Shown: positions 25,090-35,134, numbered from the stretch's first letter. The stretch is DNA of 41,773 nt from Bacteroidota bacterium (GCA_016866335.1 VGMT01000017.1:1-41773), one strand, 5' to 3'. Notes: generated from the sequence alone by a model not told the origin. A program made the numbers and translations.

Positions 25090-25647
25090 TTATTTCTTAC
25101 CAGCAGACTTACCGGCTTTCCGACGAACTGCCTCGCCTTGGAAGCGGATACCTTTCCCTTTGTATGGTTCAGGTTTGCGGAAGCTTCTGATTTTGGCTGC
25201 CACCTGGCCGATGAGTTGTTTATCAAAAGATTTAAGGGTAACCAATGGGGCTTTACCTTTATCGGTTTTGGTTTCTACCTTAACCTCGTTGGGCAATTCA
25301 AAAACAATGTTGTGTGAATAACCTACGGAGATATCGAGCAGCTGTCCTCGGGCTTCTGCGCGGTAACCTACCCCAACCAATTCCATGTTGATTTCGTAGC
25401 CTTCTGAAACTCCTTTAACCATATTGAAAATCAGAGCCCGGTAAAGGCCATGCAAAGCACGGTGCCGAGGCTGATCGGTAGGGCGGTTAACAGAAAGAAT
25501 ACCATCGGTTACATCGATGGTAATATCTGGATGAACGGGCTGCTGCATTTCGCCCAAAGGACCTTTAACAACAACCAGGTTGCCCTTGGCAACCTCGACG
25601 TTCACTTTGGCCGGAATTTGAATAGGAGCTTTACCTACGCGTGACAT
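25090..25647 (-). CDS. rplF: 50S ribosomal protein L6
   Basis: 185 residues. SRVGKAPIQIPAKVNV begins the first of two related domains; GVGYRAEARGQLLDISVGYSH and the C-terminal KPEPYKGKGIRFQGE are diagnostic. L6 sits near the factor-binding site at the base of the stalk. It lies 11 nt after rpsH. Confidence 0.97.
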   Translation of the reverse strand: MSRVGKAPIQIPAKVNVEVAKGNLVVVKGPLGEMQQPVHPDITIDVTDGILSVNRPTDQPRHRALHGLYRALIFNMVKGVSEGYEINMELVGVGYRAEARGQLLDISVGYSHNIVFELPNEVKVETKTDKGKAPLVTLKSFDKQLIGQVAAKIRSFRKPEPYKGKGIRFQGEAVRRKAGKSAGKK

Positions 25648-25658
25648 AAATCTATTCT

Positions 25659-26051
25659 TTAGTAAATCTTACACAAAACCTCTCCGCCCAAATTCTGGGT
25701 ACGGGCATCTTTATCGGTCATCAACCCTTTAGAGGTAGAAACAATTGCTATGCCTAACCCATTTAAAACCCTGGGCAATTCATCGGAACCAGAATACTGA
25801 CGTAAACCGGGGCGAGAAACACGAGAAAGGTGTTTGATGGCCGAGGCCTTAGTTACGGGATGGTATTTCAGGGCAATTTTAATGACGCCCTGAGGAGCCA
25901 CATCCTCAAATTTATAGGAAAGGATATACCCTTGATTGAACAAAATTTCGGTAATGCCTTTCTTCACATTTGAAGCAGGGACTTCAACTACACGGTGACG
26001 GGCTTTAATGCCGTTGCGCACCCGCGTTAAAAAATCTGCAATTGGATCCAT
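25659..26051 (-). CDS. rpsH: 30S ribosomal protein S8
   Basis: 130 residues starting MDPIADFLTRVRNGIKARH. The C-terminal GLGIAIVSTSKGLMTDKDAR is the rRNA helix 21 contact. In E. coli S8 represses the spc operon; no matching site was recognised in the leader before rpsQ or near rplE. It lies 4 nt after rpsN. Confidence 0.97.
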   Translation of the reverse strand: MDPIADFLTRVRNGIKARHRVVEVPASNVKKGITEILFNQGYILSYKFEDVAPQGVIKIALKYHPVTKASAIKHLSRVSRPGLRQYSGSDELPRVLNGLGIAIVSTSKGLMTDKDARTQNLGGEVLCKIY

Positions 26052-26055
26052 GTTC

Positions 26056-26325
26056 TTACCAGCTAGCTTTAGTTACACCGGGAATTTTGCCTTCGTTGGC
26101 CATTTTGCGGAACAAAACCCGAGAAATTCCGAATTGACGCATAAAGCCACGTGGGCGACCGGTCAATTGACAGCGGTTGTGCAAGCGCACTTTCGAGGAG
26201 TTTCTAGGCAACAAAGCCAAACCTTGATAGTCGCCAGCCTCTTTCAGGGCTTCGCGCTTAGCAGCAAATTTAGCCGCCATCTTTTCACGTTTGCGCTCAC
26301 GCGCTTTCATTGATTCCTTAGCCAT
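26056..26325 (-). CDS. rpsN: 30S ribosomal protein S14 (zinc-free long form)
   Basis: 89 residues: [36 protein letters not shown] and [21 protein letters not shown]. Only one cysteine remains, so this is the long form without the CxxC zinc motifs. Together with L36 it means neither zinc-dependent form is encoded in this cluster. It lies 6 nt after rplE. Confidence 0.96.
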   Translation of the reverse strand: MAKESMKARERKREKMAAKFAAKREALKEAGDYQGLALLPRNSSKVRLHNRCQLTGRPRGFMRQFGISRVLFRKMANEGKIPGVTKASW

Positions 26326-26331
26326 AGAAGC

Positions 26332-26895
26332 TTAATTCTGGGAATGTTTAATATTATCGAAAGGAAGACCAAAAGCCAACAACAACGCGTAGGCTTCTTT
26401 ATCGGTAGGAGCGGTTGTCACGAAAGTGATGTCCATTCCATTAATTTTAGATACTTTATCGATGTCGATTTCAGGAAAAATCAACTGCTCAGTAATACCT
26501 AGGTTGTAATTTCCACGGCCATCAAAACCTTTGGAAGAAACGCCTTTAAAATCGCGAACCCGAGGCAAAGAGATGGCTACAAACCGATCCAAAAATTCAT
26601 ACATCCGAACGCCGCGAAGGGTAACTTTGGTACCAATGGGCATGCCCTTACGCAATTTAAAGTTAGAAATATCCTTTTTGGATTTGGTTGAAATAGCTTT
26701 TTGACCGGAAATCAAAGACAATTCTTGAACGGCAACATCTACCATACGCTTATCGCCTACGGCAGCACCCAAACCTTGACTGATAACAATTTTAGTCAGG
26801 CGAGGAACCTGCATAATGGATTTATACCCTTGCTCCTTGAAAAGAGCGGGAACAATTTCCTCTTTAAACTTGGTTAAAAGACGTGGAGTACTCAT
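26332..26895 (-). CDS. rplE: 50S ribosomal protein L5
   Basis: 187 residues of the 5S rRNA-binding protein L5, which also touches P-site t[41 protein letters not shown]-like [19 protein letters not shown] and [19 protein letters not shown] are diagnostic. Its start overlaps the rplX stop by one base (TAATG). Confidence 0.97.
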   Translation of the reverse strand: MSTPRLLTKFKEEIVPALFKEQGYKSIMQVPRLTKIVISQGLGAAVGDKRMVDVAVQELSLISGQKAISTKSKKDISNFKLRKGMPIGTKVTLRGVRMYEFLDRFVAISLPRVRDFKGVSSKGFDGRGNYNLGITEQLIFPEIDIDKVSKINGMDITFVTTAPTDKEAYALLLAFGLPFDNIKHSQN

Positions 26896-27215
26896 TACTT
26901 AATTTCTTCTGCGGTTTTCTTGGCGTAACGAACTAATTTATCGCCAGATTCATTCAATTTGCGACCAACTCGGGTCACCACATCGCCCACTTTTAATTTC
27001 ACATTCGAAATGTGAAGGGGAGCTTCTTTTTCAATAATCTTACCTTCGGGTTGCTGCGGACTAGGCTTGGTATGGCGTTTTACCATATTTACACCTTCCA
27101 CAACAACACGGTTGGTTTCACGATTGATAGACTTAATAGCACCAGAGGCGCCCTTATGATTGCCGGATATGACAACCACGGTGTCTCCGCTTTTTAATTT
27201 AAGTTTGGTTTGCAT
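26895..27215 (-). CDS. rplX: 50S ribosomal protein L24
   Basis: 106 residues with a KOW motif: [20 protein letters not shown] at about 6-25, then [21 protein letters not shown]24 starts assembly of the 50S subunit. It overlaps rplE by one base and follows rplN by 12 nt. Confidence 0.96.
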   Translation of the reverse strand: MQTKLKLKSGDTVVVISGNHKGASGAIKSINRETNRVVVEGVNMVKRHTKPSPQQPEGKIIEKEAPLHISNVKLKVGDVVTRVGRKLNESGDKLVRYAKKTAEEIK

Positions 27216-27227
27216 AGGGCCAAAGAA

Positions 27228-27596
27228 TTAAAGTACCTCAGGGGCTAATGATACAATTTTCATAAACTGCTTTTCCCGAAGCTCACGAGCCACCGGACCA
27301 AAAATACGGGTACCCCGCATTTCACCCTGGGCATTCAATAAAACAACAGCGTTGTCATCAAAACGAATGTAGGAACCGTCCATACGTTTCACTTCCTTCT
27401 TGGTACGAACCACCACCGCTTTTGTTACTGCTCCCTTTTTAACGTTACCCGAAGGCAAAGCATCTTTAATAGAAACAACAATGGTATCGCCAATAGAAGC
27501 ATAGCGCCTCTTTGTTCCACCTAAAACCCGAATACAAAGAACCTCTTTGGCTCCACTGTTGTCGGCAACTTTCAATCTTGATTCCTGCTGTATCAT
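27228..27596 (-). CDS. rplN: 50S ribosomal protein L14
   Basis: 122 residues, the invariant length. [20 protein letters not shown] starts the protein; [20 protein letters not shown] and [20 protein letters not shown] are diagnostic. It forms inter-subunit bridges with 16S rRNA and lies 7 nt after rpsQ. Confidence 0.98.
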   Translation of the reverse strand: MIQQESRLKVADNSGAKEVLCIRVLGGTKRRYASIGDTIVVSIKDALPSGNVKKGAVTKAVVVRTKKEVKRMDGSYIRFDDNAVVLLNAQGEMRGTRIFGPVARELREKQFMKIVSLAPEVL

Positions 27597-27603
27597 ACTT
27601 CAA

Positions 27604-27861
27604 TTACTTAGCTCGTTCTACAATTTGAATCAGACGCCAGTTTTTTGTTTTGCTTAACGGACGCGTTTCCATAATAGAAACCGTATCCCCGATATTGCAT
27701 TCGTTGCGCTCATCGTGCGCATGAAACTTGGAAGTTAGTTTAACAAACTTTCCATATTTCGGGTGTTTCACCCGACGTTCAACAGAAACGATGATGGATT
27801 TCTCCATTTTGTTGCTTACAACAACTCCTGTTTTTTCTTTTCTGGTTTTCCGTTCAATCAT
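27604..27861 (-). CDS. rpsQ: 30S ribosomal protein S17
   Basis: 85 residues, an OB-fold primary 16S-binding protein. [20 protein letters not shown] and [20 protein letters not shown], then [20 protein letters not shown], are diagnostic. It is the first gene after the 159-nt gap that holds a terminator and a promoter, so it probably heads its own transcription unit running to rplQ. Confidence 0.97.
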   Translation of the reverse strand: MIERKTRKEKTGVVVSNKMEKSIIVSVERRVKHPKYGKFVKLTSKFHAHDERNECNIGDTVSIMETRPLSKTKNWRLIQIVERAK

Positions 27862-27886
27862 AACCGGCGGTCGATTATTGTTTTAT

Positions 27887-27939
27887 TCAGCCCCAAATTT
27901 AGGGATTGCAAAGGTGCGGTTTTATTTTTAAAATTCCAA
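27887..27939 (-). promoter_or_regulatory. internal ribosomal promoter-leader module before rpsQ
   Basis: Minus strand: TTGGA with TTG at 27937-27939, 20 nt, then CACCTTTG at 27909-27916, continuing GCAATCCC. The predicted start is near 27905. The first transcribed bases hold CCCTAAATTTGGGG, able to form a small CCC/GGG hairpin. The leader to the rpsQ ATG is about 44 nt. The rpsJ and rpsL modules are almost the same. Confidence 0.75.
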
Positions 27940-27961
27940 GTTGGGCTTCAATTTTTTATTT

Positions 27962-27996
27962 ACAAAAAAGAACCGCCAGCAGAATCTGCGGGCGGT
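27962..27996 (-). terminator. intrinsic terminator after rpmC
   Basis: Minus-strand hairpin ACCGCC, mismatch, GCAG, loop ATT, CTGC, mismatch, GGCGGT (27972-27996): ten base pairs around one mismatch. It is followed by TTCTTTTTTG. It starts 24 nt after the rpmC stop, inside the ribosomal cluster, and 23 nt before the -33 box of the rpsQ promoter. Confidence 0.85.
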
Positions 27997-28020
27997 ACTC
28001 GTTTTAAAGTCGCCTTTTAA

Positions 28021-28212
28021 TTATTTAAGTTGACGTTGTCGTTGTTCGGTTTGCAACCGAGCAACCAGTTTCCGCTGAACTTCAATGGATTTAGGATTAT
28101 CTAAATTCACCACTGCGTGGTTCATCTTTAACTTGAGCAGCTGAGTTTTCTCGATGCTCACTTTGTCGTTAAGCTCTGTATCAGAAAGAGCGCGAATATC
28201 TATGTTTTTCAT
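28021..28212 (-). CDS. rpmC: 50S ribosomal protein L29
   Basis: 63 residues from the ATG at 28212: MKNIDIRALSDTELNDKV, then QLLKLKMNHAVVNLDNPKSI, two antiparallel helices beside the exit tunnel. A TTG two codons upstream could start translation but the ATG is preferred. It lies 9 nt after rplP and is followed by a terminator, so it seems to end the S10 transcription unit. Confidence 0.95.
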   Translation of the reverse strand: MKNIDIRALSDTELNDKVSIEKTQLLKLKMNHAVVNLDNPKSIEVQRKLVARLQTEQRQRQLK

Positions 28213-28221
28213 GATCAAAAA

Positions 28222-28641
28222 TTAGGCCTCGTAATCGTTACGGGTAATGAACTTGGTTTTAACCGGAAGCTTTTGGGCCGCTAAACGAAGGGCCTCTTGC
28301 GCAACTTCCAAAGGTACACCATCAATTTCGAAAAGAATATGTCCTGGCTTCACAACGGCAGCCCAATATTCAGGGTTACCCTTACCTTTACCCATACGCA
28401 CTTCAGCAGGCTTTTTGGTGATAGGCTTGTCGGGAAAAACCCGGATCCAAACCTGGCCTTCCCGTTTCATGTAACGGTTTAAGGCTACACGGGCAGCTTC
28501 AATCTGACGCGAGGTCATCCAAACCGTGTCAAGCGATTTAAGTCCAAAAGACCCAAAGGCTATGGTATGCCCGCGCTGGGCAATCCCCTTCATTCTGCCC
28601 TTCTGGACCTTCCTGTATTTGGTACGTTTAGGTTGTAACAT
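28222..28641 (-). CDS. rplP: 50S ribosomal protein L16
   Basis: 139 residues. [39 protein letters not shown]-like [20 protein letters not shown] and [19 protein letters not shown] are diagnostic. L16 organises the A-site region of the peptidyl-transferase centre. It lies 25 nt after rpsC. Confidence 0.98.
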   Translation of the reverse strand: MLQPKRTKYRKVQKGRMKGIAQRGHTIAFGSFGLKSLDTVWMTSRQIEAARVALNRYMKREGQVWIRVFPDKPITKKPAEVRMGKGKGNPEYWAAVVKPGHILFEIDGVPLEVAQEALRLAAQKLPVKTKFITRNDYEA

Positions 28642-28666
28642 AACTTAGTTCTCTATTCTGTATCAC

Positions 28667-29386
28667 TTAAATGCGTTTCCGCTTAGAGCGAGGAGCCGAT
28701 ACTCCGGTAGGAGATTTTGGACCCTGTTTTTGAACACCAATATTGGGGGACAAATCGCGACGGCCATATACTTCGCCCAACATAATCCAAACTTTTACAC
28801 CGATACGGCCATAGGTTGTGTGGGCTTCGGCATGTGCATAATCAATGTCAGCACGAAACGTATGCAATGGAATGCGGCCTTTTTTGTACGAATCGCCGCG
28901 GGCAATCTCTACACCACCCAAACGACCGGCTACCGCGATTTTAATTCCTTCAGCCTGCATGCTCATGGTCGAAGCGATGGCCATTTTCAAAGCACGGCGG
29001 TAGTTTACACGACCTTCCAATTGCTTAGCAATGTTCTCGGCAACCAAACGGGCATCCAACTCAGGACGCTTGATTTCAGCAATGTTTATACCAACCTCTT
29101 TCTTGGTTAATTTTTTCAATTCTTCTTTCAGACGCTCTACTTCCTGACCTTGCTTACCAATGATGATTCCTGGGCGGGCAGTATGAATGGTAACCGTTAC
29201 CATTTTTAACGTACGCTCAATAACAATCTTCGAAATGCTTGCACTAGACAGGCGTGCCCGGATGTAGTTGCGGATTTTGTCGTCTTCAACTAATTTTTCG
29301 GTGTACTTTTTTCCACCGTACCAGTTGGATTCCCATCCGCGGATGTACCCTAACCTATTGCCGATTGGATTGGTCTTTTGTCCCAT
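28667..29386 (-). CDS. rpsC: 30S ribosomal protein S3
   Basis: 239 residues. [20 protein letters not shown] opens the protein; the KH domain ([20 protein letters not shown], near 73-92) and the C-terminal [15 protein letters not shown] are diagnostic. S3 lines the mRNA entry tunnel. It lies 5 nt after rplV. Confidence 0.98.
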   Translation of the reverse strand: MGQKTNPIGNRLGYIRGWESNWYGGKKYTEKLVEDDKIRNYIRARLSSASISKIVIERTLKMVTVTIHTARPGIIIGKQGQEVERLKEELKKLTKKEVGINIAEIKRPELDARLVAENIAKQLEGRVNYRRALKMAIASTMSMQAEGIKIAVAGRLGGVEIARGDSYKKGRIPLHTFRADIDYAHAEAHTTYGRIGVKVWIMLGEVYGRRDLSPNIGVQKQGPKSPTGVSAPRSKRKRI

Positions 29387-29391
29387 AATCG

Positions 29392-29814
29392 TTATGCGTT
29401 ATCTGAATTAGTTGAAGTTTCGGTAGCCTTAGGAGCGACGGCAATGGTAACGTGATTGCTTCGTTTGCGAACCCTGTGGGCACGACCCTGGGGAGCAGGC
29501 TGAACGCGTTTAAGCGTTTTGGATTGGTCAACAAACACCTCGCTTACAAACAAGGCAGCTTCATCGGCGCGCAATCCGCTTTTCTGCTCAAAATTTGAGA
29601 TGGCCGACTTAAGCAACTTTGACATAGGCAAAGCTGCAGCTTTAGATGTGAATTGAAGCACGTCCAAGGCTTTGTTGGCATCCATACCACGAATCAAGTC
29701 TGCTACCAACCTCATTTTCCGAGGCGAGGTAGGATAATCCATCAAGCGAGCAAAGTAGCGCGTCTTGTTGGCTTGTTTTCTGGCATCTGCTGCCGTTTTT
29801 TTCCGATTTCCCAT
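29392..29814 (-). CDS. rplV: 50S ribosomal protein L22
   Basis: 140 residues. [20 protein letters not shown] near 27-46 and the tunnel-lining hairpin [20 protein letters not shown] near 104 identify L22. It has about 20 residues beyond the usual length at each end; the tail ([12 protein letters not shown]) is polar and low in complexity. No resistance-type change in the hairpin is evident. It lies 18 nt after rpsS. Confidence 0.97.
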   Translation of the reverse strand: MGNRKKTAADARKQANKTRYFARLMDYPTSPRKMRLVADLIRGMDANKALDVLQFTSKAAALPMSKLLKSAISNFEQKSGLRADEAALFVSEVFVDQSKTLKRVQPAPQGRAHRVRKRSNHVTIAVAPKATETSTNSDNA

Positions 29815-29832
29815 AAGGCAATTTCTCTAACG

Positions 29833-30114
29833 TTATTTCTTCCCTTTGTCTTTGCGTTGACCGGCGTGGCCTCTCCAAGTGCGGGTTGGGCTAAATTCAC
29901 CCAATTTATGACCCACCATGTTTTCGGTTACAAAAACAGGAATATGTTTGTTTCCGTTGTGTACTGCAATGGTATGCCCAACAAAATCTGGAAGAATCAT
30001 TGACCTTCTGGACCAAGTTTTAATGACCGATTTTTTGCCAGAATTGTTCATTTCTACGGCCCGCTTTTCGAGCTTAAAATCAACAAATGGTCCTTTTTTT
30101 AATGAACGTGCCAT
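29833..30114 (-). CDS. rpsS: 30S ribosomal protein S19
   Basis: 93 residues: [40 protein letters not shown] and [21 protein letters not shown]19 binds 16S rRNA in the head with S13. It lies 5 nt after rplB. Confidence 0.98.
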   Translation of the reverse strand: MARSLKKGPFVDFKLEKRAVEMNNSGKKSVIKTWSRRSMILPDFVGHTIAVHNGNKHIPVFVTENMVGHKLGEFSPTRTWRGHAGQRKDKGKK

Positions 30115-30119
30115 GTGAA

Positions 30120-30941
30120 TTACTTACGTTTTTCAAGAATGTATTTAGAAGACTGTTTTTTCTTGCTGCGGGTCTTATACCCTTTGGCAATTAAACCTTT
30201 GCGGCTACGTGGGTGTCCACCGCTTGCGCGGCCTTCGCCGCCACCCATTGGGTGATCGACAGGGTTCATAGCCACGCCTCGAACGCGAGGGCGGCGACCC
30301 ATCCAACGCTTACGTCCTGCTTTGCCATGTATGTTCAGACTGTGGTCAGCATTGGAAACCGAACCAATGACAGCCTGGCAGGTAATAAGAATCATACGCT
30401 GTTCGCCACTGGGCATTTTAAGTACGGCATATTTTCCGTCGCGGGCAGACAACTGAGCACTGGCTCCGGCACTGCGGCAAAGAGCGGCTCCGCGGCCTGG
30501 CTGCATCTCAATATTGTGAATGGTGGTTCCCAATGGAATTTCAGACAGAGGTAAAGCATTACCAACGTCGGGGTTGGAACCAGGACCTGAATACACGGTT
30601 TTTCCTACTTCAAGGCCATTTGGAGCAATGATGTAGCGCTTTTCGCCATCGGCATAGGCAATCAAGGCAATGCGCGCAGTACGGTTCGGATCGTATTCAA
30701 TGGTTTTTACAACACCAGGAATACCGGCCTTATTGCGTTTGAAATCAATAATGCGGTATTTCTGTTTGTGGCCTCCGCCCACTTGGCGAATGGTCATTTT
30801 TCCGCTGCCATTCCTTCCACCCGATTTGTGGTTTGGTTTGGTTAACGATTTCTCCGGTGTATTGGTCGTGATGGTAGCAAAATCGCTAATCACTTTGTAC
30901 CGAGTACCGGGCGTAATTGGATTAAATTTTCTTAAGCCCAT
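30120..30941 (-). CDS. rplB: 50S ribosomal protein L2
   Basis: 273 residues. [17 protein letters not shown] opens the protein; [17 protein letters not shown], the SH3-like central part and [20 protein letters not shown] with the conserved histidine near the peptidyl-transferase centre are all present. It lies 3 nt after rplW. Confidence 0.98.
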   Translation of the reverse strand: MGLRKFNPITPGTRYKVISDFATITTNTPEKSLTKPNHKSGGRNGSGKMTIRQVGGGHKQKYRIIDFKRNKAGIPGVVKTIEYDPNRTARIALIAYADGEKRYIIAPNGLEVGKTVYSGPGSNPDVGNALPLSEIPLGTTIHNIEMQPGRGAALCRSAGASAQLSARDGKYAVLKMPSGEQRMILITCQAVIGSVSNADHSLNIHGKAGRKRWMGRRPRVRGVAMNPVDHPMGGGEGRASGGHPRSRKGLIAKGYKTRSKKKQSSKYILEKRK

Positions 30942-30944
30942 AAC

Positions 30945-31238
30945 TTAGATATTTGCAAAAAGATCAATGTTCTGACCTTCTTTCAATGTAACAACAGCTT
31001 TTTTATAGGCGTTCTTACGGCCTTTCAAAACATTCTTCTTCGTGTAGCGAACAACCTTATCGCCAATGTAATTCATGGTGTGCACACGAGAAACCTCAAC
31101 ACCATACAAAGATTGAATGGCTAAGCGGATTTGAGCTTTATCGGCTTTGGGGTTTACCAAAAATCCATACCGATTGAATTTCTCTCCGGCGGCGGTTATC
31201 TTCTCCGTGACCAGGGGTTTGATTATAATGCTGCTCAT
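30945..31238 (-). CDS. rplW: 50S ribosomal protein L23
   Basis: 97 residues: IIKPLVTEKITA, YGFLVNPKADKAQIRLAIQS and VRYTKKNVLKGRKNAYKKAV. L23 sits at the tunnel exit and docks trigger factor and SRP. It lies 2 nt after rplD. Confidence 0.97.
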   Translation of the reverse strand: MSSIIIKPLVTEKITAAGEKFNRYGFLVNPKADKAQIRLAIQSLYGVEVSRVHTMNYIGDKVVRYTKKNVLKGRKNAYKKAVVTLKEGQNIDLFANI

Positions 31239-31240
31239 AA

Positions 31241-31870
31241 TTACGCGCTTAAAAGTTTTTCCAACACCGGAATGCTTTGCTCTTCAACAAAAACACGCTC
31301 GGCATCCATAATTTCGTAGGTGTTCAACTCAGCAGCACTGATTACATTGGCACCAGGCAGGTTCCTTGCACTCAAAAAGGCGTTGCTGTGTGTTTCTTGT
31401 ACTACCACCAAAACCTTTTTGTCGTTGGCAGAAAACGAAGTCAAAAACGTCAAGAATTCTTTGGTTTTTGGCATTTCGAAATTCATACCTTCAACGATAG
31501 TAAAGGCGTTGTTTTGGGTTTTGTAAGCTAAGGCAGAACGACGGGCCAAACGCTTAAGTTTTTTATTCAATTTGAATGAATAATCCCTTGGCTCTGGACC
31601 GAAAATACGACCACCGCCACGGTACAAGGGGTTTTTGATGCTGCCCTTACGAGAGCCGCCCGTTCCTTTCTGTTTGTGCAATTTGCGGGTACTGCCATGC
31701 ACTTCGTTGCGCTGCTTGGTTTTATGGGTGCCCTGACGGGCATTGGCCATAAACTGCTTTACATCTAAATAAATAGCATGGTCGTTGGGTTCGCAACCAA
31801 AAACCGCATCGTCAAGGTTAACCTTGCGGCCGGTGTCTTTACCGTTGAGAGAATAAACTGAGATTTCCAT
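31241..31870 (-). CDS. rplD: 50S ribosomal protein L4
   Basis: 209 residues. The tunnel loop NARQGTHKTKQRNEVHGSTR with KLHKQKGTGGSRKGSIKNPL and RGGGRIFGPEPRDYSFKLNK near 43-105 identifies L4. In E. coli L4 represses the S10 operon from its leader; no such leader structure was recognised before rpsJ. It lies 8 nt after rplC. Confidence 0.98.
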   Translation of the reverse strand: MEISVYSLNGKDTGRKVNLDDAVFGCEPNDHAIYLDVKQFMANARQGTHKTKQRNEVHGSTRKLHKQKGTGGSRKGSIKNPLYRGGGRIFGPEPRDYSFKLNKKLKRLARRSALAYKTQNNAFTIVEGMNFEMPKTKEFLTFLTSFSANDKKVLVVVQETHSNAFLSARNLPGANVISAAELNTYEIMDAERVFVEEQSIPVLEKLLSA

Positions 31871-31878
31871 TTCGTAGA

Positions 31879-32496
31879 TTATTTTTCAATGGTTACAATA
31901 GCCCCTTTGCTACCGGGGCAGCAACCGCTTACAACCAACAAATTCTTTTCAGGGATAACTTGAAGCACACGAAGGTTAAGGGCTTTAACGCGAGCATTGC
32001 CAGTTTGACCAGCCATGCGCATACCTTTAAATACCCGGCTTGGGAACGATGAGGCACCCAATGAACCTGGGTGGCGTTGACGGTTGTGCTGACCGTGGGT
32101 ACGGCCACCTACACCACCAAAACCATGGCGCTTAACAACCCCCTGAAACCCTTTACCTTTTGATTTGGCAACCACGTCAACGAAGTCTCCAATCTCAAAA
32201 ACGTTCACATCAATTTTCTCACCCAAACTCACCTCGCTGGTAAAATACCGAAACTCCCGAATAACGGAAGCCGATTCTTTACCTACTTTCTTAAGGTGAC
32301 CCTGTTGAGCCTGATTCATGTTTTTAACCTTGCGTTCGCCAAAAGCCAATTGAACGGCGGTATAACCATCGCGCTCAACTGTTTTAACCTGGCTTACAAC
32401 ACAAGGACCAGCTTCAATCACCGTACAAGCAATGGCTTTGCCATTCTCGTCGAAGATGCTGGTCATCCCAATTTTCTTTCCAATGATTCCGGACAT
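31879..32496 (-). CDS. rplC: 50S ribosomal protein L3
   Basis: 205 residues. [20 protein letters not shown] starts the protein; [18 protein letters not shown] and [20 protein letters not shown] with [15 protein letters not shown] form the extension into the peptidyl-transferase region. It follows rpsJ after 70 nt that hold a hairpin. Confidence 0.98.
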   Translation of the reverse strand: MSGIIGKKIGMTSIFDENGKAIACTVIEAGPCVVSQVKTVERDGYTAVQLAFGERKVKNMNQAQQGHLKKVGKESASVIREFRYFTSEVSLGEKIDVNVFEIGDFVDVVAKSKGKGFQGVVKRHGFGGVGGRTHGQHNRQRHPGSLGASSFPSRVFKGMRMAGQTGNARVKALNLRVLQVIPEKNLLVVSGCCPGSKGAIVTIEK

Positions 32497-32514
32497 ATGA
32501 TTCTTGATTTAAGC

Positions 32515-32547
32515 GCTGCAGCGGAACGCCGAATCCGTTCTTGCAGC
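32515..32547 (-). other. hairpin between rpsJ and rplC
   Basis: Minus strand GCTGCA, A, GAACG, loop GATTCGG, CGTTC, CGC, TGCAGC: 11 base pairs in two segments. It ends 19 nt before the rplC ATG and lacks a T-run, so it is not an intrinsic terminator. It could tune rplC translation or protect mRNA. It sits in a 70-nt gap, large for this cluster. Confidence 0.6.
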
Positions 32548-32566
32548 TCATCGATTAAAATTAAAA

Positions 32567-32872
32567 CTATACCTTGATCTCCACCTCTACACCACTGGGC
32601 AATTCCAGCTTCATCAAGGCATCAATGGTTTTTGAAGATGTACTGTAAATGTCCATCAAACGCTTATAAGAACAAAGCTGAAACTGCTCCCGGCTCTTCT
32701 TGTTTACGTGAGGTGAACGAAGCACTGTGTAAATACGCTTGTGGGTGGGTAAAGGAATAGGACCATTCACCACAGCACCGGTACTTTTAACCGTCTTTAC
32801 TATTTTCTCGGCCGACTTGTCAACCAAGTTGTAGTCGTACGATTTAAGCTTGATGCGAATTTTTTGACTCAT
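32567..32872 (-). CDS. rpsJ: 30S ribosomal protein S10
   Basis: 101 residues: [40 protein letters not shown] and [17 protein letters not shown] are diagnostic. S10 is also NusE, a partner of NusB and NusG in antitermination. It is the first gene of the S10 unit and has its own promoter module 42-72 nt upstream. Confidence 0.98.
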   Translation of the reverse strand: MSQKIRIKLKSYDYNLVDKSAEKIVKTVKSTGAVVNGPIPLPTHKRIYTVLRSPHVNKKSREQFQLCSYKRLMDIYSTSSKTIDALMKLELPSGVEVEIKV

Positions 32873-32897
32873 AACTCTATTCCTTGTTATTCTTAGC

Positions 32898-32944
32898 CCT
32901 GTTTTTGGGATTGCAAATGTGCAAACTTTTGTTTATAATTCCAA
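32898..32944 (-). promoter_or_regulatory. ribosomal promoter-leader module before rpsJ
   Basis: Minus strand: TTGGA with TTG at 32942-32944, 20 nt, then CACATTTG at 32914-32921, continuing GCAATCCC. The predicted start is near 32910 and the leader about 38 nt. CCCAAAAACAGGG follows, a three-pair CCC/GGG hairpin with a 7-nt loop. There is no tuf gene between fusA and rpsJ. Confidence 0.75.
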
Positions 32945-32976
32945 TAGCAGGGGATTAAATAAATGGGTTTAACGCA

Positions 32977-35106
32977 TTAATTCTTTTTTCCTTTCACTTT
33001 GGCCACCACATCTTCTTGGATGTTTCGAGGTGCTGGGTCGTAATGGCTGAATTCCATCGTTGAACTTGCACGTCCCGAGGTAATGGTACGCAAAGAGGTA
33101 ACGTAGCCAAACATTTCGCTTAATGGAACTTTGGCCTTAACTACTTTGGCGTTGCCTCGGCTATCCATTCCATCGATTTGACCACGACGGCGGTTCAAAT
33201 CGCCTACCACATCACCCATATTTTCTTCGGGTGTTACCACCTCTACTTTCATAATGGGCTCAAGTAAAATTGGCTTTGCATTGGGCATGGCTTCTCTGTA
33301 GGCCATTTTGGCGCACAATTCAAACGAAAGCGAATCGGAGTCAACCGCGTGGTACGAACCGTCCAACAAGGTAACCCGCAATGAAGTTACAGGGAAACCG
33401 GCCAATACTCCGTTTTGCATTGAGGCTTCAAAACCTTTTTGAACCGAAGGCACATATTCACGAGGAATGTTGCCGCCTTTTACTTCGTCCACAAACTCCA
33501 AACCGGGTTGTCCGTCTGGACGTGGCTCCAATGAAAACTGAATGTCGGCGAATTTACCGCGGCCACCGGTTTGTTTTTTGTACACCTCGCGGTGAGAAAC
33601 CTTACCGGTAATGGCTTCTTTGTAAGCTACCTGGGGAGCCCCCTGGTTGCATTCTACTTTAAATTCCCGCTTTAGACGGTCCAAAATAATTTCCAAGTGA
33701 AGCTCTCCCATACCCTCAATGATGGTTTGGTTGCTGTCTTCGTCGGTATGTACTTTAAAGGTTGGATCTTCTTCGGCCAATTTTGCCAAGGCGGTACCCA
33801 AACGATCAACATCCGCTTGCGTTTTAGGCTCAATGGCTACTCCGATAACTGGATCAGGGAAGCTCATGGCTTCTAAAGTGATTGGCTTTTTCTCGTCGCA
33901 CAAGGTGTCGCCGGTACGAATATCTTTGAAACCTACTCCAGCACCGATGTCGCCAGCCTCGATAAAATCAATCGGGTTTTGCTTGTTCGAGTGCATTTGG
34001 AAGATGCGTGAAATACGCTCTTTGTTTCCAGTCCGTACATTCATTACATAACTGCCTGCATCTAAGCGACCCGAATACATACGGAAGAAACACAAACGAC
34101 CAACAAATGGGTCGGTAGCAATTTTAAATGCCAAAGCAGCCATAGGCTCAGAGGCATCGGGCTTGCGCAATTCCTCTTCGTCGGTGTCGGGATTGATACC
34201 TGTTACTGCCTCAATATCCATAGGAGAAGGAAGGTAACGAATCACGCCATCGAGCATGGTTTGTACGCCCTTGTTTTTGAAAGCCGAACCGCACATCATG
34301 GGAACGATGTCAATGGCCAAGGTGGCACGGCGAATCGCTGTATGAATTTCTTCTTCGGTAATGGTAGAAGGGTCGTCGAAGAATTTCTCCATCAACCGAT
34401 CGTCGTACTCGGCAACCGTTTCCAACAAATAATTTCTCCAATGCTCTACATCGGCAACCAAATCGGCTGGAATATCTACAATGGCGTACTTGGCTCCCTC
34501 AGAAGCGTCGTCCCAAATAATGCCTTGCTGGGTAATCAAATCGACCACCCCTTTAAATGAATCTTCGGCACCTATTGGAACCTGAAGTGGAACAGGCTTT
34601 GCTCCCAAACGGGCTTTTACCTGCTCAACCACCGAAAAGAAATCGGCACCGGCACGGTCCATTTTATTCACGAAACCAATTCGAGGCACATTGTACTTGT
34701 TCATTTGACGCCAAACAGTCTCAGACTGTGGCTCTACTCCGCCTACAGCGCAGAACAACGCCACCGCGCCATCAAGTACACGCAGGGACCGTTCCACCTC
34801 AACGGTAAAATCAACGTGGCCGGGGGTATCAATAATGTTGATTTGATACTGTTTGGTTTCGCCGGAAATGGCCTGACCTTGTTGGGTTGGAAAATTCCAA
34901 AAACACGTGGTGGCGGCAGAGGTAATGGTTATACCACGCTCTTGCTCCTGAACCATCCAGTCCATGGTAGCTGCACCATCGTGAACCTCACCAATTTTGT
35001 GGGTTTTACCGGTGTAATACAAAATACGCTCAGAGGTCGTTGTTTTACCAGCGTCAATGTGCGCAGAAATACCAATGTTGCGGGTGAATCTTAAATCACG
35101 TGCCAT
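32977..35106 (-). CDS. fusA: translation elongation factor G
   Basis: 709 residues, full length. The GTPase motifs are [20 protein letters not shown] near 10-29, [17 protein letters not shown] near 92, and [11 protein letters not shown] near 146. Domains II to V follow, with [20 protein letters not shown] and [15 protein letters not shown] as typical stretches. It translocates tRNA and mRNA, and with RRF recycles ribosomes. It lies 28 nt after rpsG and is followed by the rpsJ promoter. Confidence 0.98.
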   Translation of the reverse strand: MARDLRFTRNIGISAHIDAGKTTTSERILYYTGKTHKIGEVHDGAATMDWMVQEQERGITITSAATTCFWNFPTQQGQAISGETKQYQINIIDTPGHVDFTVEVERSLRVLDGAVALFCAVGGVEPQSETVWRQMNKYNVPRIGFVNKMDRAGADFFSVVEQVKARLGAKPVPLQVPIGAEDSFKGVVDLITQQGIIWDDASEGAKYAIVDIPADLVADVEHWRNYLLETVAEYDDRLMEKFFDDPSTITEEEIHTAIRRATLAIDIVPMMCGSAFKNKGVQTMLDGVIRYLPSPMDIEAVTGINPDTDEEELRKPDASEPMAALAFKIATDPFVGRLCFFRMYSGRLDAGSYVMNVRTGNKERISRIFQMHSNKQNPIDFIEAGDIGAGVGFKDIRTGDTLCDEKKPITLEAMSFPDPVIGVAIEPKTQADVDRLGTALAKLAEEDPTFKVHTDEDSNQTIIEGMGELHLEIILDRLKREFKVECNQGAPQVAYKEAITGKVSHREVYKKQTGGRGKFADIQFSLEPRPDGQPGLEFVDEVKGGNIPREYVPSVQKGFEASMQNGVLAGFPVTSLRVTLLDGSYHAVDSDSLSFELCAKMAYREAMPNAKPILLEPIMKVEVVTPEENMGDVVGDLNRRRGQIDGMDSRGNAKVVKAKVPLSEMFGYVTSLRTITSGRASSTMEFSHYDPAPRNIQEDVVAKVKGKKN

Positions 35107-35134
35107 AATTGTTCGGGGCGAAAATAGTTCTTAA

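Noticed and set aside
32873-32976. Missing tuf gene as a deletion
   Set aside because: Absence of tuf between fusA and rpsJ is common outside proteobacteria, and the gap holds an intact promoter module.
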